Assembly: GCF_001658025.2 (NCBI RefSeq)
Contig: NZ_CP014007.2
Coordinates: 1,550,001-1,614,000 of the forward strand
Direction: 5' to 3'
Length of the DNA stretch: 64,000 bases
DNA from: Kosakonia oryzae
Lineage (GTDB): Bacteria > Pseudomonadota > Gammaproteobacteria > Enterobacterales > Enterobacteriaceae
The position numbers and the translations under genes were made by a program. Every line of letters starts with the position of its first letter. The first letter of the stretch is position 1. Under the pieces are notes generated by a model. It saw only the letters and a list, made by a program, of their open reading frames with translations, had not been told where the DNA came from and made no database searches. Shown here one piece after another: positions 18,299 to 26,974 of this stretch.

Positions 18299-19171
18299 AT
18301 GACGCTAATAAGCGATCGGATGATGGATGTAACCATCCAGGATGAAAACCGCAAACAGCTCGGCGCATTTTTACGCGCCCGCCGGGAGAGCCTCGATCCG
18401 CAGCGTCTGGGGCTGCCGCGCAGTGGTCGGCGGCGCACGCCGGGGCTGCGACGTGAAGAAGTGGCACTGCTGGCCGATGTTGGCGTCACCTGGTATACCT
18501 GGCTGGAGCAGGGACGGGATGTGAACCCTTCGTCAGCGGTTTTACAGGCCATTGCCAGCGCGTTGCAGTGTTCGCCCACCGAAACGCGGCACCTGTTTTT
18601 ACTCGCCGGATTAACGCCTGCCGAAACGCTGAATGTGCCGCAATGCGAGGGAATTAGCGAGGGCACGCGCCGCCTGCTGGATAGCCTGTTGCCGCAACCG
18701 GCCAGTATTCAGAAACCTAATTTTGATATTGTGGCGTGGAACGTCGCTTTTGAGCGTCTGATGGGGATTAAGTTCGCTGAAATCCCCGAAGATGAGCGCA
18801 ATTGCATCTACCTTTATCTGACGCATCCGCAGTGGCGCAACCGTCTTGGCAGCGATGACAGCATATTGCAGACATTTGTGGCCTATTTTCGTGCGGCGAT
18901 GGCGGAGCACCGTGGCGATCCGTTATGGGAAGCGAAGCTGGCGCGCTTTTGCGCGGCATCGACCGAATTTGCCACGCTGTGGCGGAAATATCTGGATGTG
19001 CGCGGCGTGGAAAACAAGCTGAAACTGTTTACCCATCCGCAGTTGGGAGAGTTTACCTTACAGCAAATGTACTGGTACTCAGCACCGCGTAACGGTTCGC
19101 GGCTGCTGGTTTATCTGCCGGTGGATGCAGCGGGGGAGCGGGCGCTTAGCTGGCTGGCTGAGAACGCGTAG
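18299..19171 (+). CDS. XRE-family regulator with MmyB-like ligand domain
   Basis: A 290-residue regulator. The N-terminal XRE helix-turn-helix contains '[30 protein letters not shown]' (about residues 47-76 from this start). The C-terminal two-thirds resembles the MmyB-like domain, which binds a fatty-acid-like ligand in the founding family. GGAGG lies 6 bases before the ATG at 18299, so this start is preferred over the in-frame ATG at 18284. It is divergent from the MFS exporter gene, its probable target, with an inverted repeat between them. Confidence 0.85.
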   Translation: MTLISDRMMDVTIQDENRKQLGAFLRARRESLDPQRLGLPRSGRRRTPGLRREEVALLADVGVTWYTWLEQGRDVNPSSAVLQAIASALQCSPTETRHLFLLAGLTPAETLNVPQCEGISEGTRRLLDSLLPQPASIQKPNFDIVAWNVAFERLMGIKFAEIPEDERNCIYLYLTHPQWRNRLGSDDSILQTFVAYFRAAMAEHRGDPLWEAKLARFCAASTEFATLWRKYLDVRGVENKLKLFTHPQLGEFTLQQMYWYSAPRNGSRLLVYLPVDAAGERALSWLAENA

Positions 19172-19532
19172 GGCGCAGGCGCTGCTGCTCTTTGCGCGAA
19201 AGGCCATCCACCACCCGATCCCACGACGCCTGAATCAGCGAGGCAAGCAGCGATTCGTCGATATCTTCCCCTGCATAGACGGAAATCCAGTGTTTTTTGT
19301 TCATGTGATACCCCGGTTCAATACTGGGGTAGATTTGCTGGTTGAGCAGGGAAGTTTGCGGCTCTGCTTTCAGGTTCACCAGTGCTCTGCCGTGGGCAGT
19401 GGCGGTTAGCATAAAAATTTTGCCGCACACTTTGAACACATCATATTCCGGGCCAAACGGCCAGCAGTGCTCGGTAAATGGCATCTCAAGCGCAATACGG
19501 TGCGCGCAGGCCCGCAATGTTTTACTGTCCAT
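19146..19532 (-). CDS. MmcQ/YjbR-family protein
   Basis: A 128-residue protein with the CyaY-like fold of the YjbR family. The '[29 protein letters not shown]' stretch matches the conserved 'HLNKAHW...' core of E. coli YjbR. YjbR proteins are thought to bind DNA, but the function is not established. Its start overlaps the end of ramR by 11 bases, so both are probably translated from one message. Its 3' end overlaps the XRE regulator by 26 bases, convergent. Confidence 0.82.
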   Translation of the reverse strand: MDSKTLRACAHRIALEMPFTEHCWPFGPEYDVFKVCGKIFMLTATAHGRALVNLKAEPQTSLLNQQIYPSIEPGYHMNKKHWISVYAGEDIDESLLASLIQASWDRVVDGLSRKEQQRLRPTRSQPAS

Positions 19533-20112
19533 CTATCCCCTCAGCGGTCAGTGCGCGCCACATCGCTTCAAAACCGAGGCGTTTGATCTCTTTGGCGCGG
19601 GAAGGATCGCGGCTGGCAAAGGTGATGGTGGTATCCGCCAGCGTCAGGAAAATGGCATCGCCAAACGGCGCGAATTCGCCGTCGAGAAAAACCGGCAATA
19701 CCGAGCGGTGGCAGAGCTCATGCAGCTCCGGAAAGATATCGGTAACCTGCTGGCGGGTTTCCGGGCGCAGTTTTTCGCTGACGGAAATTTGCCGCACTGC
19801 GCAGTGGCCGTTGGGGTGACGAATTCCCCAGTCGATATAGCTGTCCCAGACCGAATGCGTATGCACTTTCGGATCGTTGATGGTGCGATCGAGATTCTCC
19901 AGCATGGTGCCGCACAGGTCTGTTTTCAGATGCAGGTAAAGTGCGTTCAGCAGGTCGTCTTTGGTGGCGAAGTAGCGAAACAGCGTTCCTTCCGCAACTC
20001 CCGCATTGCGGGCTATTAAGGCGGTGGAAGCGGCGATCCCGGACTGCGCGATGGCTTCGGTTGCTGCTTCCAGTAACGCTTGCTTTTTGTCTTCACTCTT
20101 TGGACGAGCCAC
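19522..20112 (-). CDS. ramR: TetR-family repressor of the romA-ramA locus
   Basis: A 196-residue TetR repressor, recognisable as RamR. The N-terminus '[19 protein letters not shown]' and the helix-turn-helix '[24 protein letters not shown]' match the Salmonella and Klebsiella proteins. The effector domain (drug, bile acid and dye binding in Salmonella RamR) is the more divergent part. The start is taken as GTG at 20112, behind GAGG, which gives the canonical MARPKSE N-terminus; a longer GTG start at 20127 is possible. It is divergent from romA-ramA with a RamR operator between. Loss-of-function mutations here raise efflux in related species; no lesion is visible. Confidence 0.93.
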   Translation of the reverse strand: MARPKSEDKKQALLEAATEAIAQSGIAASTALIARNAGVAEGTLFRYFATKDDLLNALYLHLKTDLCGTMLENLDRTINDPKVHTHSVWDSYIDWGIRHPNGHCAVRQISVSEKLRPETRQQVTDIFPELHELCHRSVLPVFLDGEFAPFGDAIFLTLADTTITFASRDPSRAKEIKRLGFEAMWRALTAEGIDGQ

Positions 20113-20201
20113 TACATTTTTCCTCACACGTTATAAAAACCACGATTGAAACATGCCCACCTGGGCGCTGCAACGTCGAATGTCAAAGAAAGAAAATGAT
20201 C

Positions 20202-20247
20202 TTGACGGTTTGCTGTTGCTTTCTATAATGAGTGCTTACTCACTCAT
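20202..20247 (+). promoter_or_regulatory. romA-ramA promoter overlapped by the RamR operator
   Basis: TTGACG (20202-20207), a 16-base spacer and TATAAT (20224-20229) form a near-consensus sigma-70 promoter. The palindrome ATGAGTG-CTTACT-CACTCAT (20228-20247) overlaps the -10 end. It differs from the published Salmonella RamR site only in the central spacer. RamR bound here would block polymerase. Confidence 0.9.
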
Positions 20248-20304
20248 AATCAAGTTTAGTTCATATCGTCTCTACGGACTGGAGCGATTTCTTCGGGTCA
20301 GGAT

Positions 20305-21405
20305 ATGAAGCGTCTCATTTTCAGCGTGGTCATGGTTATGCTCGTTGCGTCCGCCGCCAGTTTACCCTTTGTTTTGAATGCCGGATTTGGCAAAGCGCCG
20401 CAAGGCGAACAGCTTACGGAAGTCGAAAAATCACCCCATTACCGTGACGGCAAATTTCAAAATACGCTGCCGACGCCAGGCTTTACCGGCAAGAAAAATA
20501 TGCTGGCCGCGTGGTGGGATTTTCTGGTCACCAAACGGGAAAATGTCCGTCCGCAGCAGCCGCTGCCAATGGTGCAAACGGATCTTGCCAGCCTGCCTGT
20601 GGAACAGGACACGCTGGTATGGATGGGGCACTCTTCGTGGTACCTGCAACTGGCGGGCAAACGTATCCTGATCGATCCGGTGCTGAGCGACTACGCCGCG
20701 CCGTTTTCATTTCTCAATAAAGCGTTTGCCGGGAATGAGGCATGGACAGCGCAGAGCCTGCCGGAGATCGATCTGCTGATCATTTCTCACGATCACTATG
20801 ACCACCTGGATTACGCCACCATCAAAGCGCTGATGCCGAAAATCAAACAGGTCGTAACGCCGCTGGGCGTCGGTTCTCACCTGCGTTACTGGGGCATGAA
20901 TCCGCAGATTATTCGTGAAGCGGACTGGCAGCAGAAGGTAGCGATCGACGATGAACTGGCGGTACATGTGCTGCCGGCGCGCCATTTTTCCGGGCGCGGT
21001 CTGAAACGTAACCAGACGCAGTGGGCCAGTTTTATGTTCGTCACCGATCAGCGTAAGGTCTATTACAGCGGCGATACTGGCTACGGCCCGCATTTTAAAG
21101 CCATCGGCGAGCAGTTTGGCCCGGTGGACATCGCCATCATGGAAAACGGTCAGTATGACGAAGACTGGAAGTACATCCACATGATGCCGGAACAGGCCGC
21201 ACAGGCGGCGGAAGAGATTAATGCACGCGCGGTTCTGCCGGGCCACGCGGGGCGTTTTGTGTTGGCAAAACACACATGGGACGATCCGTACAAACGGCTG
21301 GCGGCAGCAAGTCGGGGCAAAAGTTTTCGTTTACTCACACCGATGCTGGGCGAACCGGTTCTTGCGGCTAACGATGCGCAGGAATTCCGTGCCTGGTGGG
21401 AATAA
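20305..21405 (+). CDS. romA: Metallo-beta-lactamase-fold protein RomA
   Basis: A 366-residue protein with an N-terminal hydrophobic segment (about residues 2-22), then an UlaG/NAPE-PLD-type metallo-hydrolase fold. Metal ligands are visible in 'SHDHYDHLD' (near residue 163), in a downstream His ('LPARHFSGRG') and in 'SGDTGYG'. RomA is the historic 'reduction of outer membrane protein' gene upstream of ramA in Enterobacter and Klebsiella. Its enzymatic substrate is not known, and the old phenotype is now attributed largely to ramA. It is 39 bases upstream of ramA on the same strand and is expressed from the RamR-controlled promoter. Confidence 0.9.
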   Translation: MKRLIFSVVMVMLVASAASLPFVLNAGFGKAPQGEQLTEVEKSPHYRDGKFQNTLPTPGFTGKKNMLAAWWDFLVTKRENVRPQQPLPMVQTDLASLPVEQDTLVWMGHSSWYLQLAGKRILIDPVLSDYAAPFSFLNKAFAGNEAWTAQSLPEIDLLIISHDHYDHLDYATIKALMPKIKQVVTPLGVGSHLRYWGMNPQIIREADWQQKVAIDDELAVHVLPARHFSGRGLKRNQTQWASFMFVTDQRKVYYSGDTGYGPHFKAIGEQFGPVDIAIMENGQYDEDWKYIHMMPEQAAQAAEEINARAVLPGHAGRFVLAKHTWDDPYKRLAAASRGKSFRLLTPMLGEPVLAANDAQEFRAWWE

Positions 21406-21443
21406 ACCCGTTTATTAATCGAAGAGCAGAGGGGGAGCGCAGT

Positions 21444-21785
21444 ATGACTATTTCCGCTCAGGTTATCGACACTATCGTCGAGTGGATCGACGACAATCTC
21501 CATCAACCGTTACGTATTGATGATATTGCAGCGCACGCGGGCTATTCCAAATGGCACCTGCAACGCCTCTTCTTGCAGTACAAAGGGGAGAGTCTTGGAC
21601 GTTATATTCGCGAGCGTAAACTGTCGCTTGCCGCGCAGGATTTACTCAATACCAATCAGAAGGTTTACGATATCTGCCTGAAGTACGGCTTTGATTCGCA
21701 ACAAACCTTCACGCGTACCTTTACCCGCACGTTTAATCAGCCGCCGGGTGCGTATCGTCGGGAGAACCACCCGCATACGCATTAA
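21444..21785 (+). CDS. ramA: AraC-family activator of multidrug efflux
   Basis: A 113-residue AraC/XylS activator, matching RamA almost end to end: 'MTISAQVIDTIVEWIDDNL' and 'HAGYSKWHLQRLF', then the second helix-turn-helix with 'KYGFDSQQTFTRTF'. RamA activates acrAB and tolC and lowers porin expression, giving multidrug tolerance; this is established in Salmonella, Klebsiella and Enterobacter. The start at 21444 follows GGGGGAG and gives the canonical length. A reading frame extending upstream to 21396 is ignored. Regulation is through RamR at the promoter before romA. A strong bidirectional terminator follows. Confidence 0.96.
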   Translation: MTISAQVIDTIVEWIDDNLHQPLRIDDIAAHAGYSKWHLQRLFLQYKGESLGRYIRERKLSLAAQDLLNTNQKVYDICLKYGFDSQQTFTRTFTRTFNQPPGAYRRENHPHTH

Positions 21786-21799
21786 ACGTACAAACTAAA

Positions 21800-21826
21800 A
21801 ACCGGCCATCAGGGCCGGTTTTTTTT
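21800..21826. terminator. Bidirectional terminator between ramA and yfeD
   Basis: AACCGGCC (21800-21807) and GGCCGGTT (21813-21820) form an 8-bp stem with an ATCAG loop and flanking A- and T-runs. It serves ramA on the plus strand and yfeD on the minus strand. Confidence 0.9.
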
Positions 21827-22217
21827 ACTCATCGATCGTCTGCGTTATGCCGAGACGCTGCAAAAACCCGCAGATTCCTTCTCGGGCCAGTAACACCGCC
21901 AGCAGCTTCTGTTCTTCGGGCGTCATGTTCTGTAAGACTTTGACGATCTCCCGCAGCGAACTGTTTTCACTCGTATAAGATGGTGTTGGTTCGGCGATGG
22001 AGTAAGGAGAATGACGCTGGCGCATGGAGGGCGTTTTCATCACGAAGCTCCGCACTTCTTTGGTGATGTGAATCAGCCTTGCGCGACCACCTTTGATACC
22101 GGGTAGCGCTTCCGTTTGCCAACCTTGTTCACGGATCCAGCGATTAACGGTTTGTCTGGCAACACCAAGAAAATCGGCTAGCTCTTCAGTCGTCATTTTG
22201 TTAGCGAGTTTCATCAT
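21825..22217 (-). CDS. yfeD: YfeD, DUF1323-type helix-turn-helix protein
   Basis: A 130-residue putative DNA-binding protein, the same length as E. coli YfeD. The N-terminal helix-turn-helix contains 'MTTEELADFLGVARQTVNRWIREQGW', followed by 'GGRARLIHI' and a C-terminal helical segment. The start is taken as ATG 22217 (a second ATG lies at 22214); an upstream TTG would overlap yfeC. It sits just after yfeC (1 base apart), and the two are paralogues. The function is unknown. Confidence 0.88.
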   Translation of the reverse strand: MMKLANKMTTEELADFLGVARQTVNRWIREQGWQTEALPGIKGGRARLIHITKEVRSFVMKTPSMRQRHSPYSIAEPTPSYTSENSSLREIVKVLQNMTPEEQKLLAVLLAREGICGFLQRLGITQTIDE

Positions 22218-22218
22218 T

Positions 22219-22578
22219 TTATTTCTGATCGCGGATGCCAAGACGTTGCAATAACCCGGTTATGCCGTCACGTAAGAGTAGAGAGATGAGCTGCTTTTGC
22301 TCGGCGTCGGTCATCTCTTTCGCCAACGAAATAAGCAAAGCTTCAAGTGAGTTGTTACCGATCGTGCGCATCGCAGGGGCTGGCTCTTCGCTACGCTGCG
22401 CGCTGCGAATAAAAGCGCGGACTTGCTCATTTACATGCACCAGCCGGGCTTTTCCCCCTTGCACGCCGGGTTTTGGCGAGGTGATCCAGCCCTCTCTGCG
22501 TACCCATTTATTGATGGTTTGCCGACTGTATCCGGTAAGACTGGCTAACTCTTCTGGTGTCATTCGTTCCTTGAGCAT
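22219..22578 (-). CDS. yfeC: YfeC, DUF1323-type helix-turn-helix protein
   Basis: A 119-residue protein closely similar to E. coli YfeC. The motif 'MTPEELASLTGYSRQTINKWVRREGW' is a helix-turn-helix, followed by 'GVQGGKARLVHVNEQVRAFI'. It is a paralogue of the adjacent yfeD, so the pair arose by an old tandem duplication shared with E. coli. Both are upstream of, and divergent from, the tRNA-Ala genes. Regulatory targets are unknown. Confidence 0.9.
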   Translation of the reverse strand: MLKERMTPEELASLTGYSRQTINKWVRREGWITSPKPGVQGGKARLVHVNEQVRAFIRSAQRSEEPAPAMRTIGNNSLEALLISLAKEMTDAEQKQLISLLLRDGITGLLQRLGIRDQK

Positions 22579-22737
22579 GTAATTTCCCGAATAGTTGTAA
22601 GGGTAATTAGTGGCTTATGTTATAGCACCATTTTACGGGAAAATGTGACACGTTTAACTACTGACTGCGAGGAGTTACGCAATGTCCTTAATTTGCATGC
22701 TTTTTCAGCGATTGATTGACGCGGTACGATTTTGCCG

Positions 22738-22766
22738 TTGACACCTGGCAAGGGAATTCATATTAT
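22738..22766 (+). promoter_or_regulatory. Stringent-type promoter of the tRNA-Ala operon
   Basis: TTGACA (22738-22743), a 17-base spacer and TATTAT (22761-22766) are followed by the GC-rich discriminator GCCGCCCG. This is the hallmark of stable-RNA promoters under ppGpp control. It lies 33 bases before the first tRNA. Confidence 0.9.
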
Positions 22767-22798
22767 GCCGCCCGTCAACACGACACGCTTTACGCAAT

Positions 22799-22874
<76 letters not shown>

Positions 22875-22915
22875 AATTCCGAACCCAACGGAGTTGGTGC
22901 GTAAAGATAAATTGT

Positions 22916-22991
<76 letters not shown>

Positions 22992-22999
22992 AAATTTCA

Positions 23000-23026
23000 A
23001 ACCCTCGCGTTTACGCGGGGGTTTTT
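23000..23026 (+). terminator. Terminator of the tRNA-Ala operon
   Basis: ACCCTCGCG and CGCGGGGGT pair around a short TTTA loop, with one G-T pair, and are followed by TTTTT. It lies 9 bases after the second tRNA. Confidence 0.85.
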
Positions 23027-23199
23027 GCTTTTCAGCTTCCGCTTTGTCAATTTCTTACAATAAAAACTGAAAAAGTATTAGTCCGGTAAGGCCGCAGTAA
23101 TGAAAGGTGTTTGTCGGTCTGATAACTTGATTCATTAAATGAATAAACCTATTATTCTGGCTATTCTTTTCTTCGGCCAGGATCATTTAATTAACATAG

Positions 23200-25389
23200 A
23201 TGATATATAGCAAAAATAGTTGTATAAGAAAATTCCTGCTTGCGTTAATTTTATGCCTGGTTGCGCTCACTGTTTCCCGATTTATTTCTCCGCGTGCAGT
23301 TGTTGATGCGTCGAGCCTATATCTGGCATGGCTACCGTTAAGCGTAGTGCTGGCGATCATTCTCTTATTCGGCCGACATGGAATAATTCCAATACTTATC
23401 AGTTTCGGGATGGTAAATGAGATTTCTTTACACCTTCCTGTTACTGAAGCGACGGTATTGTTATTCTGTCAGCTCATTCCTGTATTTGTTATCTGCGCTA
23501 TTGTTCGCTGGCGGCTCGGTGCCCGCTGGCGCCACGGCATTCCGAACAAAGACATGGCGGTGCGTACCGTATGGATGGGATTTGTCGCACCCATTAGCAT
23601 AAAAGCTTCAATGTATATTGCGGGAGTCTGGTTTAACTATCCAATTAATCTTTCGAATTTTTTCGGCTCCGGTACAATCATTTTCTCAATAATAGATATA
23701 CAAAGTCTGATTTGCGCAGCGCTCATTTTTACCATGATTATCTATTATCCGTTACGGATGATAATCAATCCGCAATTCGCACGTGCATTCTGGTATCGCA
23801 GCATTCGCCCTTTTTTATCGGCGAAAAATCGCTTATTTATGTTTAGCTGGTTAAGCATATTAATAACTATCGTTATTGTTTTGTGTGCGCCTTTTAAAGC
23901 TGACTATATTGCGGGTTATCTGGTGCCGGTTATTTTCATTATTTTTACGCTGGGTATCAGCAGGTTAAGTTATTCATTTATTACTCTTAGCTGGTCTGTT
24001 TCGGCTTTTTTGCTGTTGGCCTATAACAACAACTTCCTGCAAGGGGTGAGCTCGGACTACTCGCTGGCATTTGTTATGTCGGTGTTGATCAGCTTTACCA
24101 TTTGCCTGTTGTATATGACGCAGGTTTACCATCGCAGCGAGTGGCTGAAAAGACGCTGGCAGTTACAGGCAATGAGCGATCCGTTAACCGGCCTGGCGAA
24201 TCTGCGCGCGCTGGAGAAACAACTGGAGCAACAGCCAAACGATGTGGTGTGTTGCCTGCATATGAAGAATATGGAGTTCCTCAGTAAACACTTCGGCATG
24301 ATGATGCGCGTGTATGTAAAGCGCAGCGTTGCCCGTCGCCTGCAGCCGTTATTGCAGGAAGGGGAACGTTTTTTTCAGTTGCCAGGGGGCGAGCTGTTAC
24401 TGTTGCTGAGGGGGCCGGAAACGGCGGGGCGGTTACAGCATATGGTCGATTATCTGAATAGCGGGCGCATCTTCTGGAACAATGTCGGGCTTGATATCGA
24501 ATTTGGCGCCTCATGGGGCAAATTGCACGCGTGCGGCGAAGATTTGCACCAGACGCTTGGCCAATTAAGCTGGCTGGCCGAGGAGGCCAGTGTGCAGCAT
24601 CAGGTGCTGGCGCTCACGAACAGCCTGCAAACGGTGACGGACCAGACGACGGATCGCATTTTACTGCTCAATAAGATCAAACGCGCGCTGGATGAAAACG
24701 GCATCCAGCTTTACGGCCAGCCAATTGTTGATGCGCACGGGCAGGGGTATCAGGAAATTCTTACCCGCCTTTTCAGCGATGGCGAGATCATGACGCCAGA
24801 CCAATTTATCCCCGTTATCGCCCAGTTCAATCTCGGAACACGCTTCGATATGCTGGTAATTGAACGCCTGCTGCAATGGATGCAGCGGCACCCACAAACC
24901 GGCCCGTATGCGCGATTTTCCGTGAATCTGATGCCGATGACGCTGATGCAAAAAGCCTTTGCTCCGCAGTTTCTGGCGTTATTTGAGCGTTATGCGATAG
25001 CGCCGCAGACGGTGATTATCGAAATCACCGAAGAGCAGGCCTTTTCCAATTCCGAAGTCAGCATTCTTAACATCCAGCAATTGCGCCAGGCAGGGTTCAA
25101 AATTGCTATCGACGATTTCGGTACCGGTTATGCCAACTTTGAGCGCCTGAAACGTTTGCAGGCGGATATCATCAAGATCGATGGCTGCTTTGTGCGGGAT
25201 ATTCTCCAGGATCGGCAGGATGTGATGATTGTGAAAGCGATTTGCGAACTGGCGAAAGCAAAATCTCTTACCGTTGTGGCGGAGTATGTGGAAAACGAAG
25301 CGCAACGCGAACTGCTGCTGGAGGCGGGAGTGGATTATCTGCAAGGATATTTATTTGGCAAGCCGCAGCCGTTGGCTGAGAACGAATAA
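23200..25389 (+). CDS. pdeA: Cyclic-di-GMP phosphodiesterase PdeA
   Basis: A 729-residue inner-membrane protein, the same length as E. coli PdeA (YfeA). The N-terminal membrane-sensor part has about eight hydrophobic helices (residues 1-305). A degenerate GGDEF domain follows (PGGEL near residue 395 in place of GGDEF), then an EAL domain (about 480-729). The EAL core keeps 'SVNLMPMTL', 'EITEEQAF' and 'DDFGTGYANFERLKRL'; the signature EAL/ELL segment reads 'EILTRL', as in E. coli. It should degrade cyclic-di-GMP and promote motility. No clear ribosome site precedes ATG 23200, and the 5' region is AT-rich. Confidence 0.92.
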   Translation: MIYSKNSCIRKFLLALILCLVALTVSRFISPRAVVDASSLYLAWLPLSVVLAIILLFGRHGIIPILISFGMVNEISLHLPVTEATVLLFCQLIPVFVICAIVRWRLGARWRHGIPNKDMAVRTVWMGFVAPISIKASMYIAGVWFNYPINLSNFFGSGTIIFSIIDIQSLICAALIFTMIIYYPLRMIINPQFARAFWYRSIRPFLSAKNRLFMFSWLSILITIVIVLCAPFKADYIAGYLVPVIFIIFTLGISRLSYSFITLSWSVSAFLLLAYNNNFLQGVSSDYSLAFVMSVLISFTICLLYMTQVYHRSEWLKRRWQLQAMSDPLTGLANLRALEKQLEQQPNDVVCCLHMKNMEFLSKHFGMMMRVYVKRSVARRLQPLLQEGERFFQLPGGELLLLLRGPETAGRLQHMVDYLNSGRIFWNNVGLDIEFGASWGKLHACGEDLHQTLGQLSWLAEEASVQHQVLALTNSLQTVTDQTTDRILLLNKIKRALDENGIQLYGQPIVDAHGQGYQEILTRLFSDGEIMTPDQFIPVIAQFNLGTRFDMLVIERLLQWMQRHPQTGPYARFSVNLMPMTLMQKAFAPQFLALFERYAIAPQTVIIEITEEQAFSNSEVSILNIQQLRQAGFKIAIDDFGTGYANFERLKRLQADIIKIDGCFVRDILQDRQDVMIVKAICELAKAKSLTVVAEYVENEAQRELLLEAGVDYLQGYLFGKPQPLAENE

Positions 25390-25390
25390 A

Positions 25391-25420
25391 AAAACCGGGG
25401 AATTCCCCGGTTTTTTGTCG
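25391..25420. terminator. Bidirectional terminator between pdeA and nupC
   Basis: AAAACCGGGG and CCCCGGTTTT pair around AATT, with A- and T-runs outside. It serves both convergent genes. Confidence 0.9.
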
Positions 25421-25432
25421 CTTGCGTCGCTA

Positions 25433-26620
25433 TCAGATAACCAGCGCGGCGATGGCCGCAGAGAGCACGCTGACCAGCGTTGAGCCGTACACCAGCTTCA
25501 AACCAAAGCGGGAAACGACGTTGCCTTGCTCTTCATTCAGGCCTTTGATCGCGCCTGCGATAATGCCGATAGAGGAGAAGTTTGCGAAGGAAACGAGGAA
25601 TACCGACAGGATGCCTTCAGAGCGCGGGGAGAGATTCGCTGCGATTTTTTGCAGATCCATCATTGCCACGAATTCGTTAGACACCAGTTTGGTTGCCATA
25701 ATGCTGGCGACCTGCAGCGCTTCGTGCGCCGGCACACCCAGAACCCAGGCGATCGGATAGAAGATGTAACCGAGAATGCCCTGGAAGGAGATGCCGAAAA
25801 TAGCAGCAAACAGCGCGTTCAGGCCGGAGATCAGCGCGATAAAGCCGATCAACATTGCCGCCACGATAATCGCCACTTTAAAGCCTGCCAGAATGTATTC
25901 ACCCAGCATTTCGAAGAAGCTCTGACCTTCGTGCAGTTTTGCCATCTGCAGGTTTTCTTCGCTCTCTTCAACACGGTACGGGTTGATCAACGACAGAACA
26001 ATAAAGGTGCTGAACATGTTCAGTACCAGCGCCGCTACCACATATTTCGGCTGGAGCATGGTCATGTACGCGCCGACGATGGACATGGAAACCGTAGACA
26101 TTGCTGTCGCGGCCATGGTGTACATGCGGTTGCGTGACATTTTGCCGAGGATATCTTTATAGGCGATAAAGTTTTCGGACTGACCCAGAATCAGGGAGCT
26201 GACGGCGTTAAAGGACTCCAGTTTGCCCATGCCGTTAACTTTGGAAAGCACCGTCCCGATGGCGCGAATAATGATTGGCAGCACACGAATGTGTTGCAGA
26301 ATACCGATCAAGGCGGAAATAAAGACGATCGGACACAGCACTTTCAGGAAGAAGAACGCCAGACCTTCGTCATTCATTTTACCGAAGACGAAGTTAGTAC
26401 CTTCGTTGGCAAAACCGAGCAGTTTTTCAAACATTTCGGAGAAGCCTTTCACGAAGCCAAGGCCAATATCAGAGTTCAGGAAGAACCAGGCCAGTAAAAC
26501 TTCAATCACCAGCAGTTGAATAACAAAACGAATGCGGACCTTCTTGCGATCGCTGCTGAAAAGCAGGGCAAGCAGCGCCACAACAGCAAGCGCCAGGACA
26601 AAGTGCAGAACGCGGGACAT
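25433..26620 (-). CDS. nupC: Concentrative nucleoside/proton symporter NupC
   Basis: A 395-residue inner-membrane nucleoside importer, nearly identical to E. coli NupC along its length. The start is set at ATG 26620, behind GGAG, giving [13 protein letters not shown]; the frame is open further upstream. Diagnostic segments include '[13 protein letters not shown]' and '[12 protein letters not shown]', which form the substrate site in the family. It is about five residues shorter than E. coli NupC because a loop after '[10 protein letters not shown]' is shortened. A CRP-like site lies upstream, as expected for a CRP/CytR gene. Confidence 0.95.
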   Translation of the reverse strand: MSRVLHFVLALAVVALLALLFSSDRKKVRIRFVIQLLVIEVLLAWFFLNSDIGLGFVKGFSEMFEKLLGFANEGTNFVFGKMNDEGLAFFFLKVLCPIVFISALIGILQHIRVLPIIIRAIGTVLSKVNGMGKLESFNAVSSLILGQSENFIAYKDILGKMSRNRMYTMAATAMSTVSMSIVGAYMTMLQPKYVVAALVLNMFSTFIVLSLINPYRVEESEENLQMAKLHEGQSFFEMLGEYILAGFKVAIIVAAMLIGFIALISGLNALFAAIFGISFQGILGYIFYPIAWVLGVPAHEALQVASIMATKLVSNEFVAMMDLQKIAANLSPRSEGILSVFLVSFANFSSIGIIAGAIKGLNEEQGNVVSRFGLKLVYGSTLVSVLSAAIAALVI

Positions 26621-26715
26621 ATTTGCTCCAAATATGAGACGGGTAGAAATTTCGTGCACATTCTATGTAACAAGCGGAAAGAAAACGAGATCAAACACGC
26701 ACTATATTGATGTCC

Positions 26716-26731
26716 TGTGACCAGACTCAAA
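26716..26731. promoter_or_regulatory. CRP-like site upstream of nupC
   Basis: TGTGA-CCAGAC-TCAAA (26716-26731) matches the CRP pattern TGTGA-N6-TCACA at nine of ten positions. It lies about 96 bases before the nupC start. E. coli nupC is controlled by CRP and CytR; action here is inferred. Confidence 0.5.
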
Positions 26732-26912
26732 AATAGTGATCAAACATACATTTCTGTTATGTTAAGTAAAGGAGTGAAAAGTTGCGTTGAAATGCTACAC
26801 TCTTAACATAATTCGACGATGGTTCCTGCTATCGCCGTCACCATCCTTGCGATCCGGCCCTTCTATCGTTTCTGGCTATCAGAGAAATCAGGTAAATCCA
26901 CATTAAATGAAC

Positions 26913-26931
26913 TTGATAATCATTCTCATTT
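26913..26931. promoter_or_regulatory. Fur box upstream of mntH
   Basis: TTGATAATCATTCTCATTT carries ATAATCATTCTCAT-type Fur repeats. It lies 12 bases before the MntR site. E. coli mntH also has Fur control. The rest of the 354-base nupC-mntH gap holds the CRP-like site and AT-rich promoter sequence. Confidence 0.75.
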
Positions 26932-26942
26932 TGCTAGCATGA

Positions 26943-26963
26943 AACATAGCAAAGGCTATATTT
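26943..26963. promoter_or_regulatory. MntR box of mntH
   Basis: AACATAGC-AAAG-GCTATATTT is an almost perfect inverted repeat and differs from the E. coli MntR box at one position. It lies 12 bases before the mntH start, where Mn-MntR would block expression. Confidence 0.9.
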
Positions 26964-26974
26964 AGGGGCAATAA

